NCBI RefSeq assembly: GCF_002288825.1 | Contig: NZ_NSLI01000003.1 | Span: 1 to 64,000 of the forward strand | Origin: Sphingomonas lenta | GTDB taxonomy: Bacteria > Pseudomonadota > Alphaproteobacteria > Sphingomonadales > Sphingomonadaceae | DNA length: 64,000 nucleotides | Reading direction: 5' to 3' | Position numbers and translations under genes: made by a program | Notes under the pieces: generated by a model | Database searches by the model: none | Seen by the model: only the letters and a program-made list of their open reading frames with translations | What the model was told of the DNA's origin: nothing | In this document: positions 56,444 to 64,000 of the stretch, one piece after another | How positions within the stretch are numbered: the first letter of the stretch is position 1 | How the letters are laid out: each line of letters starts with the position of its first letter

Positions 56444-56757
56444 GGGAGGGGAGGGCCTCTCTTCTTCCGTATAAAGAAGATTCTAAAAAGGTTGTGGTGA
56501 TGGTGGGCGCGTGGACGCCGGGGATTAGGCGGACGTGCCGCAATTAACAACAGGGCGGGGCGGCGCGGCCCGCGAAAAACCGCGCTCAGACGTCACCAAT
56601 CAACGTTACCCACAACCTGTGGACAACTCATCCACTTGTGGGAAGCGGTGTGGACGAAGGGCCGCTTTTCCACCGCCGCCGGGCCGCTTGGCGGGCCCGA
56701 CCGGTTCGGCTACCGCTCATCCCCGATTTGTCCACAGATCGACCCCAGGACCCGAGG
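56444..56757. other. probable chromosomal origin of replication (oriC)
   Basis: This gap lies between hemE and ppsR, the location of oriC in Caulobacter and the predicted one in Rickettsia. It contains DnaA-box-like 9-mers: TTACCCACA (56606-56614), TTGTCCACA on the minus strand (56618-56626), TTGTCCACA on the plus strand (56728-56736) and the weaker TTTTCCACC (56666-56674). An AT-richer tract (about 56461-56490, CGTATAAAGAAGATTCTAAA) is a plausible unwinding element. No protein gene fits here. The position near parABS agrees with this reading. Confidence 0.85.
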
Positions 56758-57597
56758 ATGAGCGGCCCCAAGCGCCTCCACCTTCACCTCTTGTCGGACT
56801 CGACCGGCGAGACGCTGGAGAACATCGCCAAGGCCGCGCTCGCCCAATATGACGGCGTCGACACGGTCCGGCACTTCTGGCCCATGGTGCGCACCGAAGC
56901 GCATCTGGAGCGCATCCTCCAGGAAATCGCGCAGAACCCCGGCCTCGTCATCTACACGCTGGTCAACGCTGCGACGCGCCGCGCGCTGGAGGGCCGCTGC
57001 CGCTCGCTGGGCCTGCCGCACGTGGCCCCGCTCGATCCCGTCAACGACGCGCTCTCCGCCATGCTCGGTCAGCAGGCCAAGGCGCGTCCCGGCCGCCAGC
57101 ACGTGCTCGACGCCGCCTATTTCGCGCGCGTGGACGCGATCCAGTACACCATCGCGCACGACGACGGCGTCGCGCCGGAGGATTGGGAGGAGGCGGACGT
57201 GGTGCTGGCGGGCGTCAGCCGCTCGTCCAAGACGCCCACCTCCATCTATCTCGCCAACCGCGGCTACAAGGTCGCCAACATCCCCATCGTCGTCGAGAGC
57301 CCACCGCCCGCGATCCTGTTTACCCTCAAGCACCCGCTCGTCGTGGGGCTGACCACCAGCGCCGACCGCCTGATCGCCATCCGCCGCAACCGCCTCCTGT
57401 CGCTCAACCAGGCGACCGAGACCTCCTATGTCGAGCAGGAGGCGGTGCAGCGCGAGCTCACCTACGCACGCCGCTTGTTCGGCGATCGTGGCTGGCCCGT
57501 GATCGACGTGACCCGCCGCTCGATCGAGGAGACGGCGGCGGCGATCATCTCCTTGTGCAACGAGCGTGCGGGCACGGGCAGGGTGACAACCGAGTGA
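56758..57597 (+). CDS. ppsR: pyruvate,phosphate dikinase regulatory protein (kinase-pyrophosphorylase)
   Basis: DUF299 family enzyme that phosphorylates and dephosphorylates PEP synthase or PPDK. The 279-residue product opens LHLHLLSDSTGETLENIAKAAL. It has the P-loop-like motif GVSRSSKTPTSIYLANRG near residues 150-167. The C-terminal part has VIDVTRRSIEETAAAII. It is the homologue of Rickettsia RP001, the classic marker beside oriC. ATG 56758 starts it. Confidence 0.93.
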   Translation: MSGPKRLHLHLLSDSTGETLENIAKAALAQYDGVDTVRHFWPMVRTEAHLERILQEIAQNPGLVIYTLVNAATRRALEGRCRSLGLPHVAPLDPVNDALSAMLGQQAKARPGRQHVLDAAYFARVDAIQYTIAHDDGVAPEDWEEADVVLAGVSRSSKTPTSIYLANRGYKVANIPIVVESPPPAILFTLKHPLVVGLTTSADRLIAIRRNRLLSLNQATETSYVEQEAVQRELTYARRLFGDRGWPVIDVTRRSIEETAAAIISLCNERAGTGRVTTE

Positions 57598-58184
57598 GGC
57601 TGGTGCTCGCCTCGCAGAGCGCGTCGCGCCGCGCGATGCTCGCCGCCGCCGGCGTCCCGTTCGAGGCGACGGCCGCGGGCGTCGACGAGGACGCTGCCAA
57701 GGCCGGCTTGCGGGGCAGAGGACCCCGCGACCTCGCCGACGCGCTCGCCGAGCTCAAGGCGCTGAAGGTATCCGCGCGCTTGTCCGACGCGCTGGTGCTC
57801 GGCTCGGACTCTGTCGTCGCGCTCGATGATGGTTCGCTGCTCGACAAGCCTGCCACGCGCGAGGAGGCGGCCGAGCACCTCGCCCGCATGTCGGGCCGCG
57901 TCCACGAGCTGTGGAGCGCCGCGGTGGTCGCGGAGGACGGCCGCCCCATCTGGCGCCACGTCGAACGCGCCCGAATGTTCGTCCGACCGCTGTCCTACAG
58001 CTTCATCGACGCGTATCTCGATGCGGAATGGCCGGCGATCTCCGGGTGCGTCGGCTGCTATAGGCTGGAGGGACCGGGCGTGCAGCTGTTCGACCGCATC
58101 GAGGGATCGCACTTCACCGTGCTCGGGCTGCCGCTGATCCCGGTGCTCGGCTATCTGCGCACCCGAGAGATACTGCCGAAATGA
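57594..58184 (+). CDS. maf: Maf family nucleotide pyrophosphatase
   Basis: A 196-residue house-cleaning pyrophosphatase acting on modified NTPs. It opens LVLASQSASRRAMLAAAGVPF with the catalytic arginine, and has the LGSDSVVALD motif and the conserved C-terminal segment GCVGCYRLEGPGVQLFDRIEG. GTG 57594 overlaps the ppsR stop (GTGA). The gene order ppsR-maf-aroE-coaE-dnaQ is conserved at alphaproteobacterial origins. Confidence 0.92.
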   Translation: MRLVLASQSASRRAMLAAAGVPFEATAAGVDEDAAKAGLRGRGPRDLADALAELKALKVSARLSDALVLGSDSVVALDDGSLLDKPATREEAAEHLARMSGRVHELWSAAVVAEDGRPIWRHVERARMFVRPLSYSFIDAYLDAEWPAISGCVGCYRLEGPGVQLFDRIEGSHFTVLGLPLIPVLGYLRTREILPK

Positions 58185-58226
58185 TACCTATTCCGTGTCA
58201 AACACGTCAAAGTCGTCACCTTCGCT

Positions 58227-59042
58227 GTGGCTGAGCGCGCCTACGCCGAGGTGATCGGCTTGCCCGTCGCCCATTCGAAATCGCCGCTGATCCACGGCTT
58301 CTGGATCGACGCGCTCGGCCTCGACGCCGAGTACCGCGCCACGCGGGTCGCGCCCGACGAACTCGCCGCCTATTTCGCCGAGCGCCGCGCCGACCCGGCC
58401 TGGCGCGGCTGCAACCTCACCATCCCGCACAAGCTCGCCGCGCTCGACCATGTCGAGGACAGGGGAGGGGTGCGCGACACGATCGGCGCGATCAACACCG
58501 CCTTCCGAGCCGATGACGGGGTGCTGGTCGGCACCAACACCGACGCCGGCGGCTTCTACGCCCCGCTCGCGGGCTTCGACTTCACGGGCAAGCCGGTGAC
58601 GGTGATCGGGGCGGGGGGTGCCGCCCGCGCCGTGCTGTTCGCGCTGTCCAAGATGGGCGTCGGCCCCGTCACGATCCTCAACCGCAACCCGCTCAAAGCC
58701 GCGGCGCTGCTCTCCGCCTTCAAGCTCAAGGGCCAGGCGCTCCCGCTCTCCGCCCCTGTCCCGCCCAGCGCGCTACTGGTCAACACGAGCGCACTCGGCA
58801 TGACCGGCCAGCCGCCGCTCGAGCTCGACCTGTCGCCGCTCCCGTCCGACGCGGTCGTCTACGACATCGTCTACGCCCCGCTCGTCACCGACCTTCTCGC
58901 CCAAGCCCAGGACCGCGGCCTGGAGGTGGTCGACGGCCTGGAGATGCTCGTCGGCCAGGCGGCGCTCGCCTTCGAAATCCTGTTCGGGAAGGAGCCCCCG
59001 CGCGAGCGCGACGACGAACTCCGGGACCTGCTGGTCGCGTGA
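58227..59042 (+). CDS. aroE: shikimate dehydrogenase
   Basis: NADPH-dependent reduction of 3-dehydroshikimate. The 271-residue product has GLPVAHSKSPLIHGFW (shikimate site) and GCNLTIPHK with the catalytic lysine. NTDAGGF and GAGGAARAVLFALS (NADP site) follow, and the C-terminal DGLEMLVGQAALAFEI is present. GTG 58227 is the start. Its stop overlaps the coaE GTG (GTGA). Confidence 0.96.
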   Translation: MAERAYAEVIGLPVAHSKSPLIHGFWIDALGLDAEYRATRVAPDELAAYFAERRADPAWRGCNLTIPHKLAALDHVEDRGGVRDTIGAINTAFRADDGVLVGTNTDAGGFYAPLAGFDFTGKPVTVIGAGGAARAVLFALSKMGVGPVTILNRNPLKAAALLSAFKLKGQALPLSAPVPPSALLVNTSALGMTGQPPLELDLSPLPSDAVVYDIVYAPLVTDLLAQAQDRGLEVVDGLEMLVGQAALAFEILFGKEPPRERDDELRDLLVA

Positions 59043-59644
59043 TCACGCGCCAGATCACCCTCGGCCTGACCGGCTCGATCGGCATGGGCAAGTCGACGGT
59101 CGCCCGGATGTTCGCCGATCAGGGCGTGCCCGTGTTCGACGCCGACGCCGCCGTCCACCGCCTTCAAGGCCCCGCCGGCCGCGTCGTCGCCGCGATCGAG
59201 GCGGCGTTCCCCTCCACCACCGGACCGAAAGGCGTCAACCGCACCGCGCTCGCCGAGGCGGTGCTCGGGAACGACACCGCGATGAAGGCGCTGGAGAACA
59301 TCGTCCACCCGGCCGTGGCGGAGGAACGCGCCGCCTTTCTCGACGAGCACGCGCAAGCGCCGCTCGTCGTGTTCGACATACCGCTCCTGTTCGAGACCGG
59401 CGGCGACGCGCGCGTCGACAAGGTCGCCGTCGTCTCCGCCGCGCCGGACGTACAGCGCGCCCGCGTCCTCGACCGCCCGGGCATGACCAAAGCCAAGCTC
59501 GACGCCATCCTCGCGCGCCAGCTGCCCGACGCCGAGAAGCGCGCCCGCGCCGATTTCGTCATCCCGACCGACGTGCCGTTGGAAGAAACGCGCGCCCATG
59601 TCGCCCGCGTGATCGCTTGCCTCGCCGCCGCGACGATAGGATAA
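59039..59644 (+). CDS. coaE: dephospho-CoA kinase
   Basis: Last step of CoA synthesis. The 201-residue P-loop kinase opens ITLGLTGSIGMGKSTVARMF (Walker A GSIGMGKS). It contains the CoA-site FDADAAVHRL and the lid-region RVLDRPGMTKAKLDAILARQ. GTG 59039 overlaps aroE. Length and motifs are normal. Confidence 0.95.
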   Translation: MITRQITLGLTGSIGMGKSTVARMFADQGVPVFDADAAVHRLQGPAGRVVAAIEAAFPSTTGPKGVNRTALAEAVLGNDTAMKALENIVHPAVAEERAAFLDEHAQAPLVVFDIPLLFETGGDARVDKVAVVSAAPDVQRARVLDRPGMTKAKLDAILARQLPDAEKRARADFVIPTDVPLEETRAHVARVIACLAAATIG

Positions 59645-59651
59645 CGGCTCG

Positions 59652-60356
59652 ATGCGCGAGATCGTCTTCGACACCGAAACCACGGGCCTAAGCTTCCAGG
59701 GCGGCGATCGCCTCGTCGAGATCGGCTGCGTGGAGATGGTGAACCGCGTGGAGACGGGCCGCACCTTCCACGCCTATTTCCATCCTGAGCGTTCCATGCC
59801 GCCCGAAGCCTCCGCGGTGCACGGCCTCACCGACGCGTTCCTCTCCGACAAGCCGTTGTTCGGGGTGCGGGTGGAGGAGATGCTGGAGTTCCTCGGCGAC
59901 GCGCCGCTCGTCGCGCATAACGCGACGTTCGACATGAGCTTTTTGAACGGCGAACTGCAGCGCTGCGGGCGTCCGATCGTCGCCATGAGCCGCATGGTCG
60001 ACACGCTGCCGATCGCGCGCTCCAGGCACCCCGGCGCCAAGCACACGCTGGACGCGCTCTGCTCGCGCTACGGCGTCGACCGCTCGCACCGCGTGCTCCA
60101 CGGCGCGCTCCTCGACGCGCAGCTGCTCGCCCAGGTCTATGTCGAGCTGATGGGCGGCCGCCAGATCGGCCTGGGCCTCGTTGCGGAGGTCAAGCAAGAG
60201 GCCGCGACGCCCGTCGCGACCGCCGCGAAGCCGCGGGTTGCCCGTCCGCCGCGACATTTCGCGCCCTCGGCGGGAGAACTCGCCGCGCATCGGGCGTTCA
60301 TCTCTTCCCTCGCCGACCCGCTCTGGGGAGCCGAGGCGACAACGAGCAGAACTTAA
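59652..60356 (+). CDS. dnaQ: DNA polymerase III epsilon subunit
   Basis: Proofreading exonuclease of the replicative polymerase. The 234-residue protein has the three exonuclease motifs: FDTETTGL (acidic pair near residue 6), HNATFDMSFLNGEL, and the HxAxxDA motif HGALLDAQL. The C-terminal tail, about 50 residues, binds the polymerase alpha subunit. It lies eight bases after coaE and ends the conserved origin-proximal row. Confidence 0.96.
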   Translation: MREIVFDTETTGLSFQGGDRLVEIGCVEMVNRVETGRTFHAYFHPERSMPPEASAVHGLTDAFLSDKPLFGVRVEEMLEFLGDAPLVAHNATFDMSFLNGELQRCGRPIVAMSRMVDTLPIARSRHPGAKHTLDALCSRYGVDRSHRVLHGALLDAQLLAQVYVELMGGRQIGLGLVAEVKQEAATPVATAAKPRVARPPRHFAPSAGELAAHRAFISSLADPLWGAEATTSRT

Positions 60357-60368
60357 CGGAGCAAAACC

Positions 60369-60971
60369 ATGGAGATACGGGTTTCAGGCCACCAGGTGGA
60401 CGTGGGCGACGCGCTCACCACGCAGGCTCAGGACCGGCTCCAGGCCATCGCCGACAAATATTTTGCGCGGGCCATCTCGGCCCAGGTCACCTTCGGCAAG
60501 GGACCGCACGACAACGGATTCACCTGCGACATCGTCGCCCACGTCATCAAGGGCCTGGTGCTGAAGAGCCGCCACGACGCCCAGGAGGCGCCGGTCGCTT
60601 TCGCCGGCGCGGCCGACCGCATCGAGAAGCAGCTCCGCCGCTACATGCGCCGGCTGAAGGACCACCACAATGTCGACGCCGCGGAGCGGATCGAGGCGGC
60701 GGTCCCCAACGACAACGCCCGCTACACGCTTTTCCAGGAGCATCGCGACGACGAGGCCGAAGCGCCCGACGCCCCGCTCATCGTCGCCGAGACGCGCACC
60801 GACGTGCCGGAAGCGAGCGTGTCGGACGCGGTGATGATGCTCGACCTCCGCAACACCACCGCCCTGTTCTTCAAGAACTCGGGAACGGGGGAGCACAATA
60901 TGGTCTATCGGCGGGGGGACGGGACGATAGGGTGGGTGGAGCCGCATGATGCTCGGGCGGGAACGGCCTAG
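60369..60971 (+). CDS. hpf: ribosome hibernation promoting factor, long form
   Basis: Binds and dimerises ribosomes in stationary phase. The 200-residue product has the N-terminal HPF/YfiA domain (about 1-100) with EIRVSGHQVDVGDAL and a C-terminal dimerisation domain (about 140-195, ALFFKNSGTGEHNMVYRRGDG). Its stop codon lies inside a perfect 8-base-pair hairpin (60965-60983), followed by a three-hairpin element. dnaQ precedes it closely and ptsN follows. Confidence 0.93.
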   Translation: MEIRVSGHQVDVGDALTTQAQDRLQAIADKYFARAISAQVTFGKGPHDNGFTCDIVAHVIKGLVLKSRHDAQEAPVAFAGAADRIEKQLRRYMRRLKDHHNVDAAERIEAAVPNDNARYTLFQEHRDDEAEAPDAPLIVAETRTDVPEASVSDAVMMLDLRNTTALFFKNSGTGEHNMVYRRGDGTIGWVEPHDARAGTA

Positions 60972-60983
60972 CATCGCTAGGCC
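60965..60983 (+). other. hairpin spanning the hpf stop codon
   Basis: GGCCTAGC atc GCTAGGCC is an 8-base-pair perfect stem with the TAG stop of hpf inside the left arm. Stop-codon hairpins can affect ribosome release or mRNA end stability. It merges with three-hairpin copy 11 downstream. There is no U-run, so it is not a classic intrinsic terminator. Confidence 0.5.
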
Positions 60984-60985
60984 GA

Positions 60986-61071
60986 GGTGCGGACGAGCAT
61001 AAGCGAGCCCGCACCCGCCTGAGCCGGTCGGCGGGGCCGCAAGTCCCGACCGACGACGCGGCTTCGCCGCG
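60986..61071 (+). repeat. three-hairpin element, copy 11
   Basis: H3 GGTGCGG...CCGCACC (60986-61015), H2 GGTCGG...CCGACC (61026-61051), linker GACGA, H1 CGCGGC ttc GCCGCG (61057-61071). It follows hpf on its strand and precedes ptsN by about 100 bases. Confidence 0.7.
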
Positions 61072-61174
61072 GCGCTCAACCAGGCCGTCCCAACCTACTC
61101 TTCCCACCCACCTACCGCCGCGCTAGGGCGCGCTCCGCACCGCCGGGGCCAACCCCGGCGCGACGGGACCACGC

Positions 61175-61642
61175 ATGACCGACCTGAGCGACCTTCTGCG
61201 GCCCGAAGCCGTCGTCACCGACATGGGCGCGGGCAACAAGAAGACGCTGTTCGCCCAGATGGCGGCGCTCGTCGCGCCCCAGGTCGAGCTGGACCCGCGC
61301 CTCGTCGCCGACCGAGTCACCGACCGCGAGCGGCTGGGCTCCACCGGCTTCGGCTACGGCGTCGGCATCCCCCATGCGCGGATCGACGGGTTGAAGCAGA
61401 TCACCGGCGCCTTTGCTCGGCTGGCGCAGCCGATCGAGTATCAGGCGGTGGACGACCTGCCCGTCGATCTCGTCTTTCTGCTGCTCTCGCCCGCGGACGC
61501 CGGGGCCGAGCATCTGAAGGCGCTGGCCCGCGTCTCCCGCCTGCTCCGCGACGCGCGTTTCCTCGCCAAGCTCCGCGGCGCCGGCTCGCGCGACGCGCTC
61601 TATGCCCTGTTCACGACGGATGAGGCGCGTGACGCCGCTTGA
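61175..61642 (+). CDS. ptsN: PTS IIA-like nitrogen-regulatory protein PtsN
   Basis: Phosphoryl acceptor of the nitrogen PTS. The 155-residue product has histidine 67 in GYGVGIPHARIDG, the phosphorylation site, and the PTS EIIA type-2 fold. rpoN, its usual neighbour, is absent here; the order is dnaQ-hpf-ptsN. A GCCGGGG ccaa CCCCGGC hairpin lies just upstream of its ATG 61175. Its end overlaps the thioesterase gene. Confidence 0.95.
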   Translation: MTDLSDLLRPEAVVTDMGAGNKKTLFAQMAALVAPQVELDPRLVADRVTDRERLGSTGFGYGVGIPHARIDGLKQITGAFARLAQPIEYQAVDDLPVDLVFLLLSPADAGAEHLKALARVSRLLRDARFLAKLRGAGSRDALYALFTTDEARDAA

Positions 61643-62084
61643 AGGCGAGGAGGCGCACCATCGCGCGCTCGAGTCCCTCTACGCGACCGCCCCGATCAAC
61701 GGGCTGTTCGAGTCCGAGCTCGAGATCGTCGCACCCGGCGTGTCGCGCATCCGCTTCACGCTCGACGAGCGCCATTTCCACGCCGCCGGCGCGGCGCACG
61801 GTACGGGCTATTTCAAGATGCTCGACGACGCGGCCTTCTACGCCGCGAACAGCCTGGTCACCGACCGCTTCCTGCTGACGACCGCGTTCAACCTGCTGTT
61901 CACGCGGCCGCTGGGCGCGGGTCCCGTCGTCGCCGAAGGCCGATGGATCAGCGGCAAGCGACGAGTGTACGTCGCCGACGCGCGGCTGGTGGACGCGTCT
62001 GGCGAGGAGGTCGCGCGCGGCACGGGAACCTTCATGCGCTCGCGCATCCCGCTGGCGACGCTGCCGGGGTATCGGGCCGCTTGA
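61620..62084 (+). CDS. PaaI-type hot-dog thioesterase
   Basis: A 154-residue hot-dog fold protein. The segment HFHAAGAAHGTGYFKMLDDAAFYAANSL is the PaaI-like core, with the catalytic aspartate and a family-typical helix. The C-terminal strands VVAEGRWISGKRRVYVADARL complete it. The substrate, probably an aromatic acyl-CoA or other acyl thioester, is unknown. ATG 61620 or GTG 61629 both overlap the ptsN end. Its stop overlaps the next TTG (TTGA). Confidence 0.85.
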   Translation: MRRVTPLEGEEAHHRALESLYATAPINGLFESELEIVAPGVSRIRFTLDERHFHAAGAAHGTGYFKMLDDAAFYAANSLVTDRFLLTTAFNLLFTRPLGAGPVVAEGRWISGKRRVYVADARLVDASGEEVARGTGTFMRSRIPLATLPGYRAA

Positions 62085-62419
62085 GCGAGCGGCTGCCTTC
62101 CGCGCTGCTCGCGTCCGCGCTGATCCGGCGCGTCCACGACGCCGGCGGCTTCGCGGCGGTGCGCGCCAAGGGCGATCCGGAGTCGGGCGCGTTTCTGCTG
62201 ATCACGCTCGATCGCGTTAACCAAACCCGCCTGTTCGAGCGCGGTCTGGGCCCGACGGGCCATCCCACGATGATCGACTCGACTCCGGCGGATACTTCGC
62301 CGGACTCGGTCGAGTCCTATTGGCGCAAACGGCGCGATCGCGACCCGGATCTGTGGGTGATCGAACTGGATATCCCGGACGGTGAACGCTTCGCCGCTGA
62401 AACGATAGGCGCACGTTGA
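62081..62419 (+). CDS. DUF1491 family protein
   Basis: A 112-residue protein matching DUF1491: LPSALLASALIRRVHDAGGFAAVRAKGD at the start and ESYWRKRRDRDPDLWVIELDIPD near the end. The family is alphaproteobacterial with unknown function. TTG 62081 overlaps the thioesterase stop (TTGA), giving ptsN-thioesterase-DUF1491 as one unit. Confidence 0.88.
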   Translation: MSERLPSALLASALIRRVHDAGGFAAVRAKGDPESGAFLLITLDRVNQTRLFERGLGPTGHPTMIDSTPADTSPDSVESYWRKRRDRDPDLWVIELDIPDGERFAAETIGAR

Positions 62420-62588
62420 CGGAACGGAACCGGTCCGCGAAGGCCTAACCTATCGCAATCGCGTTGTGCCGAGCCCGTGTGCGATACGGATCGGTGACGC
62501 AGTCGGGGGGCGATCCCGGACGGGTGCTGAGGGGAATGGGGCCTCTCGCTCGCACGTCCGCGAACCCACCGCACGTACGAATGGGTCG

Positions 62589-63224
62589 ATGACGTTTTTT
62601 CAGCGCGCCGCGACGATCGCGGTCATGACTTTCACCCTCGGTGGCCTCATTTCCACCAGCAAACCCAGCCAAGCGGCCCAGATCGAGCCGTCCGCCATCA
62701 ATACCGCGTCTCTCACCACGCCCGCCACCAACGCGGTCGCCCCGACGCCGGTTCCGCAGATTCTTCCGACCGTTACTCCAGAAGCGCCCGAGCCGACGCC
62801 GGCGAGCTTCGATACGCTCGACGAGGCCGTCGACGCGCACCGGGACGGCTCGGTGGAGGACGAAGAGGCGCTACGCTGCCTCGCCACCACCATCTTTTAC
62901 GAGTCCAAGGGCGAGCCGCTCGCGGGTCAGCTCGCCGTCGCGGAGGTCGTGATCAACCGCGCCAAGTCCGGCCGGTTCGCGTCCGACATCTGCGGCGTCG
63001 TCAAGCAGCGAGGCCAGTTCTCGTTCGTCCGCCGGGGCGTGCTGCCCAGCGTCGACGCGGCCAACCGCATGTACAAGACCGCGGTCGCCGTCGCCAAGGT
63101 CGCGCTCGCCGACGCCTGGAAAAGCCCGGCGCCCAAGGCGCTGTTCTTCAACGGCCGCCGCGTGGGCCTGCCGGGTCGTCTGACCAAGGTCGCGCTGATC
63201 GGGAACCATATCTTCTATCGCTGA
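62589..63224 (+). CDS. SleB-type cell wall hydrolase, secreted
   Basis: A 211-residue exported protein. A signal peptide (TFTLGGLISTSKPSQA) is followed by a proline-rich linker and a SleB hydrolase_2 domain (about 85-205) with the catalytic glutamate in TIFYESKGEP. The late LFFNGRRVGLPG motif also fits. Proteins like this cut peptidoglycan in the periplasm and are common in sphingomonads. ATG 62589 is chosen because a start upstream (62466) would add a poor leader. It is a second SleB protein besides the LysM fusion. Confidence 0.9.
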   Translation: MTFFQRAATIAVMTFTLGGLISTSKPSQAAQIEPSAINTASLTTPATNAVAPTPVPQILPTVTPEAPEPTPASFDTLDEAVDAHRDGSVEDEEALRCLATTIFYESKGEPLAGQLAVAEVVINRAKSGRFASDICGVVKQRGQFSFVRRGVLPSVDAANRMYKTAVAVAKVALADAWKSPAPKALFFNGRRVGLPGRLTKVALIGNHIFYR

Positions 63225-63230
63225 GCGCAC

Positions 63231-63325
63231 GCGCCGAGCGAAGCTCGAAGCGAGATGCTCAAGATCGTCCGACAACCGCGCGAGCCTTCCTCGCGCGCGT
63301 CGATCGACGACGCGGCTTCGCCGCG
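63231..63325 (+). repeat. three-hairpin element, copy 12
   Basis: H3 CGAGC gaa GCTCG (63235-63247), linker AAGCGAGATGCTCAAGATCG (variant), H2 CGCGCGAG ccttc CTCGCGCG (63277-63297), linker TCGATCGACGA, H1 CGCGGC ttc GCCGCG (63311-63325). It directly follows the SleB gene on its strand. Confidence 0.72.
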
Positions 63326-63344
63326 GCGTAGCGCACACACCTAG

Positions 63345-63455
63345 CTGGAAGCTGGAAGCGAGACGCCCGAACCCGGCCGGCGCGGCGCAGCTGCGTCCGA
63401 CGACGCGGGTAGATCTCCGCTTCGCTCCGGTCGCCTTCGGCTCGCCGCGGCGCTG
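63345..63455 (+). repeat. three-hairpin element, copy 13, degenerate
   Basis: H3 is weak (AGCTGG repeats near 63343). The linker GCGAGACGCCCGAACCCGGC is recognisable, H2 is a CGCAGCTGCG palindrome, and H1 is extended: CGCGG ... CCGCGG around an inserted loop of about 40 bases (63403-63452). It is the second copy in a row behind the SleB gene. Confidence 0.55.
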
Positions 63456-63506
63456 CCGAGAGCGGAACACCTTGCTAGGTTCCTAAGATGTTCTAGAGCG
63501 GGCGGC

Positions 63507-63998
63507 ATGTTGATCGAGCCGCCCGCCTCCTGCCTAGACCCGGCTACCGGCAATCTCTGCGCCGCCGACGTCGCCCGCGGCGTCACCCGCCTGTTCCTCC
63601 GTCACGACCTCACCGCCATGGAGGAGGTGCCGCTCGACAACGGCCGTCGCGCGGACCTGATGGCGATCGACGCGAAAGGCCGGATCGTCATCGTCGAGAT
63701 CAAGGTGTCGCGCGCCGACCTGTTCGGCGACGGCAAGTGGCCCGACTATCTGAGCCAGTGCGACCGCTTCTACTGGGCGCTGCCCGCGGGCTTCGACCTG
63801 GGGCCGCTCGACGGGCCCGCCTTCCTGCCCGAGCGCACGGGCGTGATCGTCGCGGACCAATATGACGCGGCGATCATCCGCGAGGCGCATACCGAGCCGC
63901 TGCCCGCGCACGCGCGCAAGCGCTGCACGCTCGCCTTCGCGCGCCGCGCCGCACGGCGGTTGCTGTCGTTGACCGACCCGGAGGCGTACAGCGTCTAG
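63507..63998 (+). CDS. mmcB: MmcB family DNA repair protein
   Basis: A 163-residue nuclease-like protein of the MmcB family (PD-(D/E)XK-type fold). The core is VTRLFLRHDLTAMEEVPLDNG then RADLMAIDAKGRIVIVEIKVSRADL, giving the D...ExK pattern. In Caulobacter the mmcB-imuB-linked mutasome contributes to damage-induced mutagenesis. The partner genes are not in the window. The gene is complete, with TAG ending at 63998, two bases from the window edge. ATG 63507. Confidence 0.88.
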   Translation: MLIEPPASCLDPATGNLCAADVARGVTRLFLRHDLTAMEEVPLDNGRRADLMAIDAKGRIVIVEIKVSRADLFGDGKWPDYLSQCDRFYWALPAGFDLGPLDGPAFLPERTGVIVADQYDAAIIREAHTEPLPAHARKRCTLAFARRAARRLLSLTDPEAYSV

Positions 63999-64000
63999 AG

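Overview
The window reads as one contiguous piece of an alphaproteobacterial chromosome, most likely from Sphingomonadaceae (Sphingomonas or a close relative). The support is the very high GC, dense genes with heavy use of GTG and TTG starts, the hemJ-hemE-oriC-ppsR-maf-aroE-coaE-dnaQ order, the rho / mnmE-mnmG-rsmG-parA-parB block, alphaproteobacterial families (DUF1674/SdhAF4, DUF3576, DUF1491, DUF6489, MmcB, a mitofilin-like protein beside hemCD), and abundant short hairpin repeats between genes. I see no prophage, insertion sequence, CRISPR array or rRNA operon. One tRNA gene is present, tRNA-Gly(GCC).

Layout. 1-6 kb: nadB behind a palindromic operator-like site, a class A beta-lactamase-like lipoprotein, a DUF1993 protein and an M13 peptidase. 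6-16 kb: polA, a polysaccharide flippase, then purH, a heparinase-like protein, rpe and rsmB on the minus strand. 16-24 kb: sdhAF4-like, gpsA-tsaD, hemC-hemD with a mitofilin-like protein, tRNA-Gly, and a ybbN (cnoX)/LonN-like/Trm112-like run. 24-34 kb: an AT-richer secreted orphan, a UbiH-type hydroxylase, ftsK, a LysM/SleB/M15 hydrolase followed by a lipoprotein, an L,D-transpeptidase, lolA and xthA. 34-45 kb: ribA, a HAD phosphatase, yggS, a ThiE/TenI-like protein, leuS-lptE-holA, an HMCES-type peptidase, an HxlR regulator facing a monooxygenase, and an HD protein. 45-57 kb: the origin-proximal block parB-parA-rsmG-mnmG-mnmE with two parS sites, then ogt, a dienelactone hydrolase, terC-like, rho, hemJ and hemE. 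56.4-56.8 kb: the probable chromosomal origin, with DnaA-box-like 9-mers. 57-64 kb: ppsR-maf-aroE-coaE-dnaQ, hpf, ptsN, a thioesterase, DUF1491, a SleB hydrolase and mmcB.

How it fits together. The right third is the replication-origin domain: initiation site, ParABS segregation system, and genes for replication (polA, dnaQ, holA), translation quality (mnmE, mnmG, rsmG, leuS, tsaD) and heme synthesis (hemC, hemD, hemE, hemJ). Co-transcription is tight: sixteen neighbouring gene pairs overlap by exactly four bases, of the form ATGA, GTGA or TTGA.

The most unusual content is non-coding. About thirteen copies of a composite element occur. It has three hairpins joined by conserved linkers (a CGTCGTCG-type linker, and GCCGGCC followed by GAGCTTGGGCGTCTCGC), and the stem sequences differ between copies while pairing is kept. 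Most copies sit just after a stop codon or the tRNA 3' end, in the same orientation to that gene. Other short palindromic repeats have entered coding sequence: one pair is in frame in the LeuRS editing domain, and a perfect hairpin lies in lolA. The best protein candidate for something undescribed is the two-gene hydrolase plus lipoprotein unit at 28.3-30.2 kb.
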